DNA of 33,597 nt from Deltaproteobacteria bacterium (GTDB lineage: Bacteria > Desulfobacterota > Desulfarculia > Adiutricales > JAFDHD01), in NCBI GenBank assembly GCA_019306365.1, contig JAFDLS010000040.1, positions 1-33,597 on the forward strand, written 5' to 3'. Below the pieces are notes generated by a model that was not told the DNA's origin, did no database searches, and worked only from the letters and a program-made list of their open reading frames with translations. Made by a program: the position numbers and the translations under genes. Shown here in pieces: positions 1 to 7,382 of the stretch; position 1 is the stretch's first letter, and each line of letters opens with the position of its first letter.

Positions 1-5
1 ATCAT

Positions 6-82
6 TGGTGCCCCCGGCGTGACTCGAACACGCGACACCGGGATTAGGAATCCCGAGCTCTATCCACCTGAGCTACGGGGGC
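6..82 (-). tRNA. tRNA-Arg, anticodon CCT
   Basis: Read on the minus strand this is a full cloverleaf of 77 nt including an encoded 3' CCA (TGG at 6-8 on the plus strand). The acceptor stem GCCCCCG pairs with CGGGGGC. The anticodon stem CGGGA/TCCCG holds the loop TTCCTAA, which gives anticodon CCT and reads the rare Arg codon AGG. The T-arm carries TTCGAGT. It is transcribed out of the window. Confidence 0.95.
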
Positions 83-245
83 GTTAAGCGTTATTTTCAT
101 GTCATTTTAGTAACTTGGAAAGCATTACCCAGACATAAAGTTTTCTGTCAAAGAACCGGGAGGTGAGCGTTGTTTGAGCTTTCACCCCTTTGTCTTTCCA
201 TGTTCGATTCATGTTATAGCAGACAAGTCTTTAAAATTCAATCTT

Positions 246-386
246 GAGGCTTCTGTAAAACCAGTAATTTTGTTGAAATCGCGGAAGGCGAAAATTTAAC
301 CCGCAGGAATATTACTAATATTTCGAGGACTTAAATTTGAGCCTGACAAAGAGGTCAGCTAAAGGACGACGTTTTGCAGAGGTCTC
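246..386 (+). repeat. Family A MITE-like repeat, copy 1 (short form)
   Basis: A 141-bp non-coding element with imperfect terminal inverted repeats: GAGGCTTCTGTAAAAC at the left and GTTTTGCAGAGGTCTC at the right. The flanks ATCTT and ATCTC look like a 5-bp target duplication with one change. Its interior matches seven other places in the window, including the core AGGAATATTACTAATATTTC. The open frame at 337-525 begins inside it and is not a gene. Confidence 0.85.
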
Positions 387-502
387 ATCTCTGGAAACAA
401 CGAGATCGTCAAATGCCCCCGTTACGATTGAATTCCCGCCTGGGCTGGTGGATTTGAGGCGCTCTAAAGGGATTAAAGGACACAGGCCTGGAGAGGGGGA
501 GC

Positions 503-703
503 CTAATCCTGATGTGTTGACCTGAAACGCTTGAACCTGGGAGTGTTTTTGGGAGATTGCCGGGCAGGTTTTAATCGGGAAATGGAAGAGGAATGGGGAG
601 GGGGCTGTAACGCGGAATACGACATGCTCCTCAATATATCCTGCATCTTCTTTTTGCTGATTTTCTGCACTTTCGGCAGATGTTTACGTTTGATCTTGGG
701 CAC
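503..703 (-). pseudogene. Degenerate RiPP precursor peptide, leader homologous to the precursor at 10537
   Basis: From a GTG start at 703 with a possible AAAGAGGT ribosome binding site, the minus strand encodes 66 residues. They begin MPKIKRKHLPKVQKIS and continue KKKMQDILRSM. The intact precursor at 10537 begins MPRIKIKDLPKEQKIS and continues KEELKKIMGG. The two align without gaps over 26 residues, which is too close for chance. The GG cleavage site is RS here, and the acidic helix residues are replaced by basic ones. The rest (SYSALQPPPHSSS and a basic, Pro- and Arg-rich tail) does not resemble the other core. I read it as a decayed paralog, although a divergent functional precursor cannot be excluded. 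No modification enzyme lies beside it. A family A repeat and two tRNA-Arg genes surround it. Confidence 0.5.
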
Positions 704-1162
704 GATGGGGACCTCTTTGCGCGAACTATTTTAAATTTTTAATTATTGAATCTTCCGCCTAAAACCTTTTCATCTCATGCTTACTGATCTTCGTGTTCTT
801 TGGAAGCTTTTTAATTATAAACCTTTCTATGACGATTACAAGCCGTCTCCTATAAATAATTTTATCCAGAATATATTAATTAATATGATCAAACAAAAGC
901 GGTTTGTCAAGATTTTTTATACGATTAACAGAAAAATGTTCACTTTCAGTTCAATGACTCATTATTCAAATCGGCATGGGCTTGTATTTCGCAAACGGGA
1001 TAGGCTTATAAGAATCCACGCAGTTTTTATGGCGGAAAAATGAATCTCAGCATGGCATGAGGAATAAATATCTGAGGACTCAGCCCAACACGCGCCATTG
1101 GTAAAGCTGACATTCTTGAGGCTTGACATCCGGCCAAAGGTCGCTTAGCATGGTTCATTCAT
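704..1162. other. AT-rich intergenic stretch without a recognisable gene
   Basis: Apart from the minus-strand relic's presumed start region near 704-730, I see no supported gene, repeat or strong promoter here. The open frame at 777-1043 (88 codons) has no convincing ribosome binding site, an unremarkable composition and no family I recognise, so I leave it uncalled. Confidence 0.5.
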
Positions 1163-1239
1163 GGGCGATTAGCTCAGTTGGATAGAGCGTTGGTCTCCGG
1201 AACCAAAGGCCGCGCGTTCGAGTCGCGCATCGCCCACCA
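1163..1239 (+). tRNA. tRNA-Arg, anticodon CCG
   Basis: Complete 77-nt cloverleaf with encoded CCA. The acceptor stem GGGCGAT pairs with ATCGCCC. The D-arm is GCTC/GAGC, the anticodon stem is TTGGT/ACCAA with loop CTCCGGA (anticodon CCG, codon CGG), and the T-arm is GCGCG TTCGAGT CGCGC. A rho-independent terminator follows 10 nt downstream. Confidence 0.96.
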
Positions 1240-1248
1240 GGTTAAATC

Positions 1249-1279
1249 AAGGACTTATGACTTTTCGTAAGTCCTTTTT
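1249..1279 (+). terminator. Rho-independent terminator of tRNA-Arg(CCG)
   Basis: The perfect 9-bp stem AAGGACTTA / TAAGTCCTT has a 10-nt loop and runs into a T tract (TCCTTTTT). It lies 10 nt after the CCA end of the tRNA. Confidence 0.85.
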
Positions 1280-1325
1280 CTTTGAGGAAACGCCTACCCT
1301 GCCCTCAACAAAAATTCTAATATTT

Positions 1326-1481
1326 GAGACGCTGCAGCGCGGCATTGATCACCGCTTCGCTGACGCTGCAGCGGCATATGTCAGGCTCAAAATTAAGTCC
1401 TCGAAATATTGGCAATATTCCTGCGGATTAAATTTTCTCCTTCCGCGATTTCAGCAAAATTACTGGTCTTGCAGAGACCTC
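1326..1481 (-). repeat. Family A MITE-like repeat, copy 2 (long form, damaged)
   Basis: Reverse-oriented copy. It contains the inner segment CTGACGCTGCAGCGGCATAT, the conserved block TTAAGTCCTCGAAATATT, and an end reading TTGCAGAGACCTC. The outer part at 1326-1355 is rearranged: GAGAC runs straight into a second GCTGCAGCG block, so about 30 bp of the usual end is replaced. The element is about 156 bp and non-coding. Confidence 0.75.
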
Positions 1482-1720
1482 AAATACAGCTTTTCAATCA
1501 GAACGAAATTTTGGCAATCATTTTGACCACCGGTTATTCCTTCTCAAATAAACCCCTTGCGTTAAAAGCCTTCTATCTCACTGTTTATTCATTCGCTCTT
1601 CCCAATTTAATCACCTGTTTAAATCCTGATCAAAAAATTGAATTGCGCCGTTTTAACTACACCACGGTTCAGGCCGGGCGTGTCAGAATAATGGGAAAAA
1701 TCGCGCACGGTTCTTGATCG

Positions 1721-1753
1721 GGGAAATTACCCGATTTTCTGGGTAAATTTCCC
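1721..1753. repeat. Isolated 12-bp inverted repeat (hairpin)
   Basis: GGGAAATTACCC, an 8-nt loop and GGGTAAATTTCCC form a stem with one bulged T. There is no T tract, so it is a weak terminator candidate. Function unknown. Confidence 0.5.
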
Positions 1754-2282
1754 GGTTGATGGGAGTTCTGCCCCCCCTTAAAATGAATCCATCGCACCAT
1801 ATACAAAACAAAGCAAGCTAATCTAAACTGATGTTTAAGATATTTATCCACCGCTAAAAAGGGACGCTAGGCAGACCATGTTTAAGATTATATTTGGCTC
1901 CAGGGAAAACTCAGTTAGCGCTGATAGTACAATCTTTTTCGCCATCCCTTTAAAAAGCAGGAAACAAATTTCTTTCATCCGCACTGCTTAGCTTTTTGCA
2001 ACGCGCGAGGTGGGAGTTTCGAGATAATAAAACCTGAGCTCAAAAAATAAATTTACGGATTTTCAGGTAATGCATAAATCAAAGGAGTAATTTTATTTCG
2101 GCTCAGAAAACCAGGTTAAAGGTAAATAACCGGCAGGGAAAATTTATATCAGGAACCGTGTAGCGCAGGACTTGAGTAACGCTGAATCTGTATAGTGAAT
2201 GACTTCGCCAGGACTGGCCGCTTAATCGTGTTGTTTGGACCCTGCCGGTTTTTTACGTTTCAGCTAATGAAACCAAAACCAT

Positions 2283-2305
2283 GACCGGTGAATGCTTAAC
2301 CGGTC
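2283..2305. promoter_or_regulatory. Palindrome GACCGGT-N9-ACCGGTC just upstream of the permease gene
   Basis: Two perfect 7-bp arms are separated by 9 bp and end 28 bp before the permease start codon. The size and placement fit an operator for a dimeric regulator or a 5'-UTR hairpin. No regulator can be assigned from sequence alone. Confidence 0.4.
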
Positions 2306-2333
2306 AAAAGCTTATTCTCAAATGGAGTGTTAG

Positions 2334-3290
2334 ATGAGAGAGTATTTCATTAGAAGAGTACTGATAGTCATACCCACGATCTTCTTCGCTACCCTGCTTG
2401 TTTTCTTTTTAATTCGGCTTACTCCCGGTGACGTCATAGACATGATGGTCAGCCAAAATGACGTTAGCGCGGACGAGGTCACCCGGGAGAAGATCGAGCA
2501 GGCGCTGGGACTGGATGTGCCTGTATATATCCAGTACTTTCAGTGGATGAAGAATTTATTCCTGCACGCCGATCTCGGTGAATCCCTATGGATGGGAACG
2601 AAAGTAACGGATGAGATAATATCCAGGCTGCCTATAACCTTCGAACTCGGGATTATCGCCATTATCGTTGGCCTTTCGATAGCCTTTCCAATAGGTATTT
2701 ACTCGGCTGTACGTCAGGACACGATAGGAGATTATGTCGGGCGCACCTTTGCCATACTTGGCCTGGCCATCCCCGGTTTCTGGCTAGGCACCATGGTTGT
2801 GATTTTACCGGCAGTCTGGTGGGATTGGTCGCCGCCGCTGGAATATATCCCCATTACAGAGGACCCGATAGCCAACCTGAAGATGCTTTTAATCCCGGGC
2901 GTCATACTGGGCATGTCCCTGTCAGCCGTGACCATGAGGATGACGCGCACCATGATGCTGGAAGTGCTGAGGCAGGATTATATCAGGACCGCCTGGGCCA
3001 AAGGACAAAGAGAAGTGGTGGTTGTTTACAAACACGCCTTAAAAAACGCTCTCATACCTGTAGTCACCTTGATCGGGCTTCAGCTGCCCATCCTTATCGG
3101 CGGTACGGTGATTATCGAACAGATATTTGTCCTGCCGGGTATGGGCCTGCTGATGTTGGAATCCATCAACCAGAGAGACTACCCCCTGATCACTGGCTTG
3201 ATGCTTGTTATCGGCCTGGTGGTGTTGATAATTAACCTGATTGTCGATATCAGTTACGGCTTTTTCAACCCCAAAGTTCGATACAAATAA
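2334..3290 (+). CDS. Dipeptide/oligopeptide ABC transporter permease, DppB/OppB family
   Basis: Inner-membrane permease subunit of a peptide/nickel/glycoside-type importer. At 318 residues it is normal for DppB. It starts MREYFIRRVLIVIPTIF, the usual first membrane helix, and has the family block TPGDVID after it. The cytoplasmic EAA loop, which contacts the ATPase, is AWAKGQREVVVVYKHALKN at about residues 220-240. The end, ISYGFFNPKVRYK, matches the family's DPR-type C-terminus. It opens an operon: the second permease follows after 26 bp and the binding protein after that. No ATPase gene accompanies this set, so it may borrow the ATPases encoded at 23766-25741 or others outside the window. 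Family assignment is firm; the substrate is unknown. Confidence 0.93.
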   Translation: MREYFIRRVLIVIPTIFFATLLVFFLIRLTPGDVIDMMVSQNDVSADEVTREKIEQALGLDVPVYIQYFQWMKNLFLHADLGESLWMGTKVTDEIISRLPITFELGIIAIIVGLSIAFPIGIYSAVRQDTIGDYVGRTFAILGLAIPGFWLGTMVVILPAVWWDWSPPLEYIPITEDPIANLKMLLIPGVILGMSLSAVTMRMTRTMMLEVLRQDYIRTAWAKGQREVVVVYKHALKNALIPVVTLIGLQLPILIGGTVIIEQIFVLPGMGLLMLESINQRDYPLITGLMLVIGLVVLIINLIVDISYGFFNPKVRYK

Positions 3291-3316
3291 CGGCTAACCC
3301 TTGAAAGGTAACCTTT

Positions 3317-4288
3317 ATGGCAGAAACTGCGATAACTACAACAGCTGAAAATTTTCCGACCATGAGAAAGCGGAGTAACTTCTGGACGTCTTTTTTCCGC
3401 AGATTAATTAAGGAAAAGCCCCTTGGAACGGTTGGCGGCGTAATATGTCTGATTTTACTGCTCGTAGGCATATTCGCTAATTTCCTCGCGCCTTACGGAT
3501 ATGACGAAATTCACCCTACCGATTCTCTTGCGCGGCCCTCAATCAAATACCCTCTGGGCACTGATAACTTAGGGCGAGATCAGTTAAGCCGCATTATTTA
3601 CGGTGCGAGGCTCTCAGTAATCGTTGGCTTCGCGGCTACGACTTTTTCCATAGTCATTTCCGTATTTATAGGCTTAACCACCGGATATTACGGCGGCAAG
3701 TATGACCTCCTTGTGCAAAGGATTGTAGACGCCTGGATGTGCTTCCCGGGCTTGATAATCCTTATCGTGGCCGTGTCCTTTATAGGACCGGGCATGTGGC
3801 AGATCATTATTATCCTGGGATTACAATATGGGATCGCAGGATCGAGGATTGTCAGAGGAGCCGTCGTCACCACAAGAGAGAATATGTACATTGAGGCCGC
3901 GCGCTCAGCCGGCGCCACCTCAACCCGAATGCTCCTGCGTCATATCCTCCCTAATATCATGGCCCCCATCATCATTCTTTTCACAACACGGTTGGGGGCC
4001 GTTATTCTGGCGGAGGCCAGCATGAGCTTTCTTGGGCTCGGAATTCCGCCCCCGGCACCAAGCTGGGGAGGCATGCTGAGCGGCACAGGCCGCAGCTACA
4101 TGTTAATGGCCCCCTGGATAGCTATATTCCCCGGAATTGCCCTGAGTATAGTGGTTTACGGCATCAATGTTTTCGGAGACGCCGTTCGTGACCTGCTGGA
4201 CCCGAGGTTGAGAGGCGGGGGAGGACGCTATACCCTGGAATCTAAAAAGGACAAGAAACGTAAGAAGAAAATGAAAAAACAAAGGTAA
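3317..4288 (+). CDS. Dipeptide/oligopeptide ABC transporter permease, DppC/OppC family
   Basis: Second membrane subunit, which pairs with the product of the gene 26 bp upstream. It is 323 residues. The N-terminal cytoplasmic segment is followed by a membrane helix near residues 36-58. The family signature PLGTDNLGRDQLSRIIYGAR sits near residue 77, and the EAA loop is EAARSAGATSTRMLLRHILP. The motif FLGLGIPPPAPSWG near residues 240-255 is diagnostic for the DppC family. The C-terminus is unusual: after the normal end DPRLRGGG there is a strongly basic Lys/Arg tail of about 18 residues (ESKKDKKRKKKMKKQR). A ribosome binding site AAAGGT lies before the ATG. The tail may contact RNA, membrane lipids or the missing ATPase; that is guesswork. 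Confidence 0.93.
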   Translation: MAETAITTTAENFPTMRKRSNFWTSFFRRLIKEKPLGTVGGVICLILLLVGIFANFLAPYGYDEIHPTDSLARPSIKYPLGTDNLGRDQLSRIIYGARLSVIVGFAATTFSIVISVFIGLTTGYYGGKYDLLVQRIVDAWMCFPGLIILIVAVSFIGPGMWQIIIILGLQYGIAGSRIVRGAVVTTRENMYIEAARSAGATSTRMLLRHILPNIMAPIIILFTTRLGAVILAEASMSFLGLGIPPPAPSWGGMLSGTGRSYMLMAPWIAIFPGIALSIVVYGINVFGDAVRDLLDPRLRGGGGRYTLESKKDKKRKKKMKKQR

Positions 4289-4301
4289 AGCGAATTCTAT
4301 C

Positions 4302-4374
4302 CCCCCGTGAAAACACGGGGGTTAGAAAAGGGTATGTCAAAATAAGCCAAATGCCCAACTTATCTTTGACATAC
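4302..4374 (+). promoter_or_regulatory. Tandem intercistronic hairpins between permease and binding-protein genes
   Basis: The first stem is CCCCCGTG / CACGGGGG with an AAAA loop (4302-4321). The second is GTATGTCAAA-ATAAG / CTTAT-C-TTTGACATAC (4332-4346 with 4359-4374), 15 bp with one bulge. Neither has a T tract. They lie between co-oriented genes of one operon and directly before the binding-protein ribosome binding site AAGGAG. In other ABC operons such structures protect or partly terminate mRNA to raise binding protein over permease; here that role is inferred. Confidence 0.6.
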
Positions 4375-4401
4375 TCATATATAAAATAAGGAGAGAGAAG
4401 T

Positions 4402-6093
4402 ATGAAAAAGAAATTGACCCTTTCGCTTTTAATTGTACTGGCCTTTTCGTTTTGTTTTTTTACGCTGGCTAACAGTGCGGAAAAACCACAATATGGCGGT
4501 ACCATTAAAATTGTTACCGTCTATCCCACACTCAATGCCCTATCCTGGGATCCTTTTGACTGGAACTGGAAAAACAATCACGACGTATCTTTATACATGG
4601 AACATCTTCTCGTTGGTGACCTGCAAAAGGGACCGCGCGGCACCAATGAGTACCCCTTCGTGGCGGATGCCTACATCCCGCCCCAGTTCATCAAAGGTGA
4701 ACTGGCTGAAAGCTGGAAAATCCAGAACAACCCGCTGGCCATCGTGTTCAAAATCCGGAAAGGGGTTTACTGGCAGGAAAAGAAAGGCGTGATGAAAGCC
4801 AGGGAGTTCACGGCGGACGACGTGGTATATGCCATGGAACGTTTGAGATCCAGCCCAAAAACCATTCCGACATACCTGAGCTTTATTGATCACTGGGAGG
4901 TCAAAGACAAATACACCGCAGTATGTTACCTCAAGGAATTCAACGCCAACTGGCAGTATCGTTTTGCCTGGGGATATTATAATTCAATTGCCCCAAAGGA
5001 AATGGTTGAAGCTGGTCCGAAAGACTGGCGTAACGCTTGCGGAACCGGTCCATACATGATCACGAAGTATGTTAAAGGTGTCTCTCAAACCTATACCAAG
5101 AATAAAAAATACTGGGGCAAGACTGTTGTCGACGGTAAGGAGTACCGGCTACCCTTTGCCGACAAAGTTATCTATTATATCATTAAAGACGAATCCACAC
5201 GACTGGCGGCCTTAAGAACGGCCAAAATTGACGTGATGGAAGCTGTCAGCTGGAAATATGTCGATACCCTAAAAGAGAAAGCCCCCAAGCTTAAAGTATC
5301 AAAATGGTTGGACACGGCCGGCACGTTTATGGCCATGAGGCTGGATACCAAACCTTTCGGCGACATCCGGGTAAGACGTGCCCTGAACCTGGCCGTGAAC
5401 CAGCAGGAGATTATTGACAGCTTCTACAAAGGCAATGCCGAACTGCTGAACTATCCCTTCGCCACCACCTGGGCAGGACTATACGAACCACTGGAAAAGC
5501 ATCCTGATTCCATAAAAGAGCTTTTCTCTTACAACCCGGAAAAGGCCAAGAAACTTTTGGCTGAAGCCGGTTATCCCAATGGATTCACTTTTGAGGCTAT
5601 GGCATCAGCATCAAGCCAGGAAGGACTTGACCTGGCTTCCATGGTCTCGGCTTACTTTAAACAAGTAGGCGTCACCTGTAACATAAAGCCTCTGGAATAC
5701 GGCGCATTCTTAAGTTCAATGACGAAAAAGAAACATTCACCAGGATATTTCCTGCATAGCGGCCACACGAATCCATTCGCCGTGTTAAGAAAAAATTTCC
5801 TGACCAATCAAACCTGGAACCCGTCCATGTTTAATGACAAGTGGTTCAATGAAACATGGAAGGCGGCGCTCGCCAATGTGAATTTGGATGAACAAACCGT
5901 GGCGTTGAAAAAGCTGAATGAGTATGTTCTCGAGCAAACGCCTTATGTATGGCTGCCTTCACCTAACATCTATACCTACTGGTGGCCGTGGATCAAAAAC
6001 TACTACGGAGAAATTCGAGTCGGCGCTGTTCGCCCCGGCCCGATTTACGCCCGTATGTGGGTAGATCAGAAACTTAAGAAAAAAATGAAATAA
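4402..6093 (+). CDS. ABC transporter substrate-binding protein, family 5 (SBP_bac_5)
   Basis: Periplasmic solute receptor for the permeases encoded just upstream. It is 563 residues. It has a Sec signal peptide: MKKK, then a hydrophobic stretch LTLSLLIVLAFSFCFF, with cleavage likely after NSA near residue 26. Family 5 landmarks follow: LAESWKIQNNP, the FKIRKGVYW block, FTADDVVYAMERL, GTGPYMITKYV, DIRVRRALNLAVN, and YNPEKAKKLLAEAGYPNG. There is no lipobox, so it is probably soluble in the periplasm. The start is fixed by AAGGAG upstream. A strong terminator follows the gene at 6129-6160 and closes the operon. It is distantly similar to the Tat-type receptor at 19949. Substrate unknown: the family binds peptides, but also nickel, opines and glycosides. 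Confidence 0.94.
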   Translation: MKKKLTLSLLIVLAFSFCFFTLANSAEKPQYGGTIKIVTVYPTLNALSWDPFDWNWKNNHDVSLYMEHLLVGDLQKGPRGTNEYPFVADAYIPPQFIKGELAESWKIQNNPLAIVFKIRKGVYWQEKKGVMKAREFTADDVVYAMERLRSSPKTIPTYLSFIDHWEVKDKYTAVCYLKEFNANWQYRFAWGYYNSIAPKEMVEAGPKDWRNACGTGPYMITKYVKGVSQTYTKNKKYWGKTVVDGKEYRLPFADKVIYYIIKDESTRLAALRTAKIDVMEAVSWKYVDTLKEKAPKLKVSKWLDTAGTFMAMRLDTKPFGDIRVRRALNLAVNQQEIIDSFYKGNAELLNYPFATTWAGLYEPLEKHPDSIKELFSYNPEKAKKLLAEAGYPNGFTFEAMASASSQEGLDLASMVSAYFKQVGVTCNIKPLEYGAFLSSMTKKKHSPGYFLHSGHTNPFAVLRKNFLTNQTWNPSMFNDKWFNETWKAALANVNLDEQTVALKKLNEYVLEQTPYVWLPSPNIYTYWWPWIKNYYGEIRVGAVRPGPIYARMWVDQKLKKKMK

Positions 6094-6128
6094 GAACCAG
6101 GCTGTTCATAGACAGCTGTAATGAAGGG

Positions 6129-6160
6129 GTGTGACGGGGTAACCGTCACACTTTTTTTTT
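6129..6160 (+). terminator. Rho-independent terminator after the binding-protein gene
   Basis: The perfect 9-bp GC-rich stem GTGTGACGG / CCGTCACAC has a 5-nt loop and is followed by nine T. It is one of the clearest intrinsic terminators in the window and separates the transporter operon from the regulator gene. Confidence 0.95.
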
Positions 6161-6291
6161 ACCTCCAGTCAAATTTAAATGAGTTTCTCGCCTCAAAAGG
6201 CGAGGAATAAACTGAATGTAATAAAGGGGCTAATCCAGGTTGAGTTATTTTATGTTACGGGATTTTGTATAATTAAGATTTAGAAAAATTT

Positions 6292-6320
6292 TTGACAAAT
6301 TTGTTATAACATTATATTAT
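6292..6320 (+). promoter_or_regulatory. Sigma-70-type promoter with overlapping palindrome, for the GntR gene
   Basis: TTGACA (6292-6297), a 17-bp spacer, then TATTAT (6315-6320), which is near consensus. The perfect palindrome ACAAATTTGT (6295-6304) overlaps the -35 box, followed at once by GTTATAAC (6303-6310). Overlap of a palindrome with the promoter of a GntR gene suggests autoregulation; this is inference. The start codon is 31 bp downstream. Confidence 0.75.
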
Positions 6321-6351
6321 TATTTTCGAAGCGATTGCCTATGGAGAAACC

Positions 6352-7098
6352 ATGAAATTAAAAAAGGGGCCTATACCGCTCTATCATCAGCTAGAACGTA
6401 TAGTGCGAAAGCGTATACTGAGTGGCAAAATCTCGCCTTCTGAAGCCCTGCCTACGGATTACCAGCTCTGCAAGGAATTCGGAGTCAGCCGTATCACGGT
6501 CCGGCAGGCACTAAAAATCCTGGAAGATGACGGGCTTATCATGCGAGAACAGGGCCGTGGAACCTTTGTGACCGATCAAAGGCCCGACAAGTTTTTCTAC
6601 GAGATGTCCGGTTCCCTGGAGAAGTCTTTTGGATTCAGGGAGGCGTACAAGATAGAGTTAACTTCAAAGAAACTGGTTAAGGCGGATAAGCAAACCGCTG
6701 ATGATCTGGGGATTGAAGCGGGAGAGAAGGTTTATTTAATTGAGGGAGTTCAGGCCTTATCTAAAGATGAAAAACATTTCCAGTTTCTTCAAGCTTATGT
6801 CCCCAAGGATGCCGGCGTGAGAATTGATCTGGGGGAACTGGAACATCCGAGTTTCAGACCCACGCTGGAAAAGGCGTCTCTGGAAACGGCGGTGCAGTTT
6901 AACCAGGTAATATTCGCGACCGCCGCCACTAAAAAAATCGCTCCTGTCATGAACCTCAAACCAGGTCATCCGTTGTTAGTAAATAGAAACATCTTTATTT
7001 CTACAACAAACAAAGTGCTGGGCATTATCACCAGGTATACGCCTGGTGATATTTACCAGATCGTTCACAAAATGCGTTTTAAAAGACTAAAGGTGTAA
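6352..7098 (+). CDS. GntR-family transcriptional regulator, HutC/FarR type with UTRA domain
   Basis: DNA-binding regulator of 248 residues. The N-terminal winged helix-turn-helix covers residues 1-75: PIPLYHQLERIVRKRILSGK, LPTDYQLCKEFGVSRITVRQ, LIMREQGRGTFV. These are textbook GntR sequences. The C-terminal UTRA ligand domain covers about residues 95-240; family effectors include sugars, amino sugars, urocanate, fatty acids and phosphonates. It is monocistronic, with the promoter at 6292-6320 and ribosome binding site GGAGAAACC. It sits between a transporter operon and a sulfatase gene, which it probably controls in response to the imported substrate or its product. Family is firm, target and ligand are inferred. 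Confidence 0.93.
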   Translation: MKLKKGPIPLYHQLERIVRKRILSGKISPSEALPTDYQLCKEFGVSRITVRQALKILEDDGLIMREQGRGTFVTDQRPDKFFYEMSGSLEKSFGFREAYKIELTSKKLVKADKQTADDLGIEAGEKVYLIEGVQALSKDEKHFQFLQAYVPKDAGVRIDLGELEHPSFRPTLEKASLETAVQFNQVIFATAATKKIAPVMNLKPGHPLLVNRNIFISTTNKVLGIITRYTPGDIYQIVHKMRFKRLKV

Positions 7099-7120
7099 CG
7101 CCATACTCTTTTAGAAGCTA

Positions 7121-7286
7121 TCTCAAAATTAGTGTTTTGGTCTAAATCGCGAAGAAAGAAAATTTAACCCGCAGGAATATTACTAATATTTCGAGGACTT
7201 AAATTTGAGACTGACATATGCCGATGCAGCGTCAGCGAAGCGGCGCTCATGAGGTCAGCTAAAGGACGAAGTTTTACAGAGGTCTC
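7121..7286 (+). repeat. Family A repeat, copy 3 (chimeric ends)
   Basis: About 166 bp between the GntR and sulfatase genes. The left end (TCTCAAAATTAGTGTTTTGG) is that of copy 8, while the right end (GTTTTACAGAGGTCTC) is the common type. The interior is the long form with the inner GC hairpin. No matching terminal inverted repeat remains, so it looks like a recombinant of two subtypes. Confidence 0.75.
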
Positions 7287-7382
7287 AGATATCAAATGAA
7301 CCGGATAATACACTAGACAATCGATTTTTTCAGGCTGTGATTAATCATTATCAAACCATACCGAAAGGAAGGTGCAATCAAT

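Larger units (their letters stand above)
1482..2333. other. 850-bp intergenic region upstream of the first Dpp-type operon
   Basis: No supported gene. It holds an isolated inverted repeat at 1721-1753 (GGGAAATTACCC, then GGGTAAATTTCCC, with one bulged base) and a short palindrome at 2283-2305. The promoter of the transporter operon should lie here, but I could not pick a convincing -35/-10 pair. Confidence 0.5.

Noticed and set aside
337-525. 62-codon open frame near the left end
   Set aside because: It starts inside a family A repeat and runs out of it; no ribosome binding site and no recognisable protein features.
777-1043. 88-codon open frame in AT-rich DNA
   Set aside because: No ribosome binding site, no family recognised, composition of random AT-rich sequence.
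1-1239. Integrative element bounded by the two tRNA-Arg genes
   Set aside because: No integrase, no duplicated tRNA end found in the window, and the tRNAs have different anticodons and sequences.
2095-2162. Another Phd-like remnant (frame reading VNNRQGKFIS, cf. VNRQGRPVS)
   Set aside because: Similarity covers only about 20 bases with a 3-base insertion; not enough to separate from chance.
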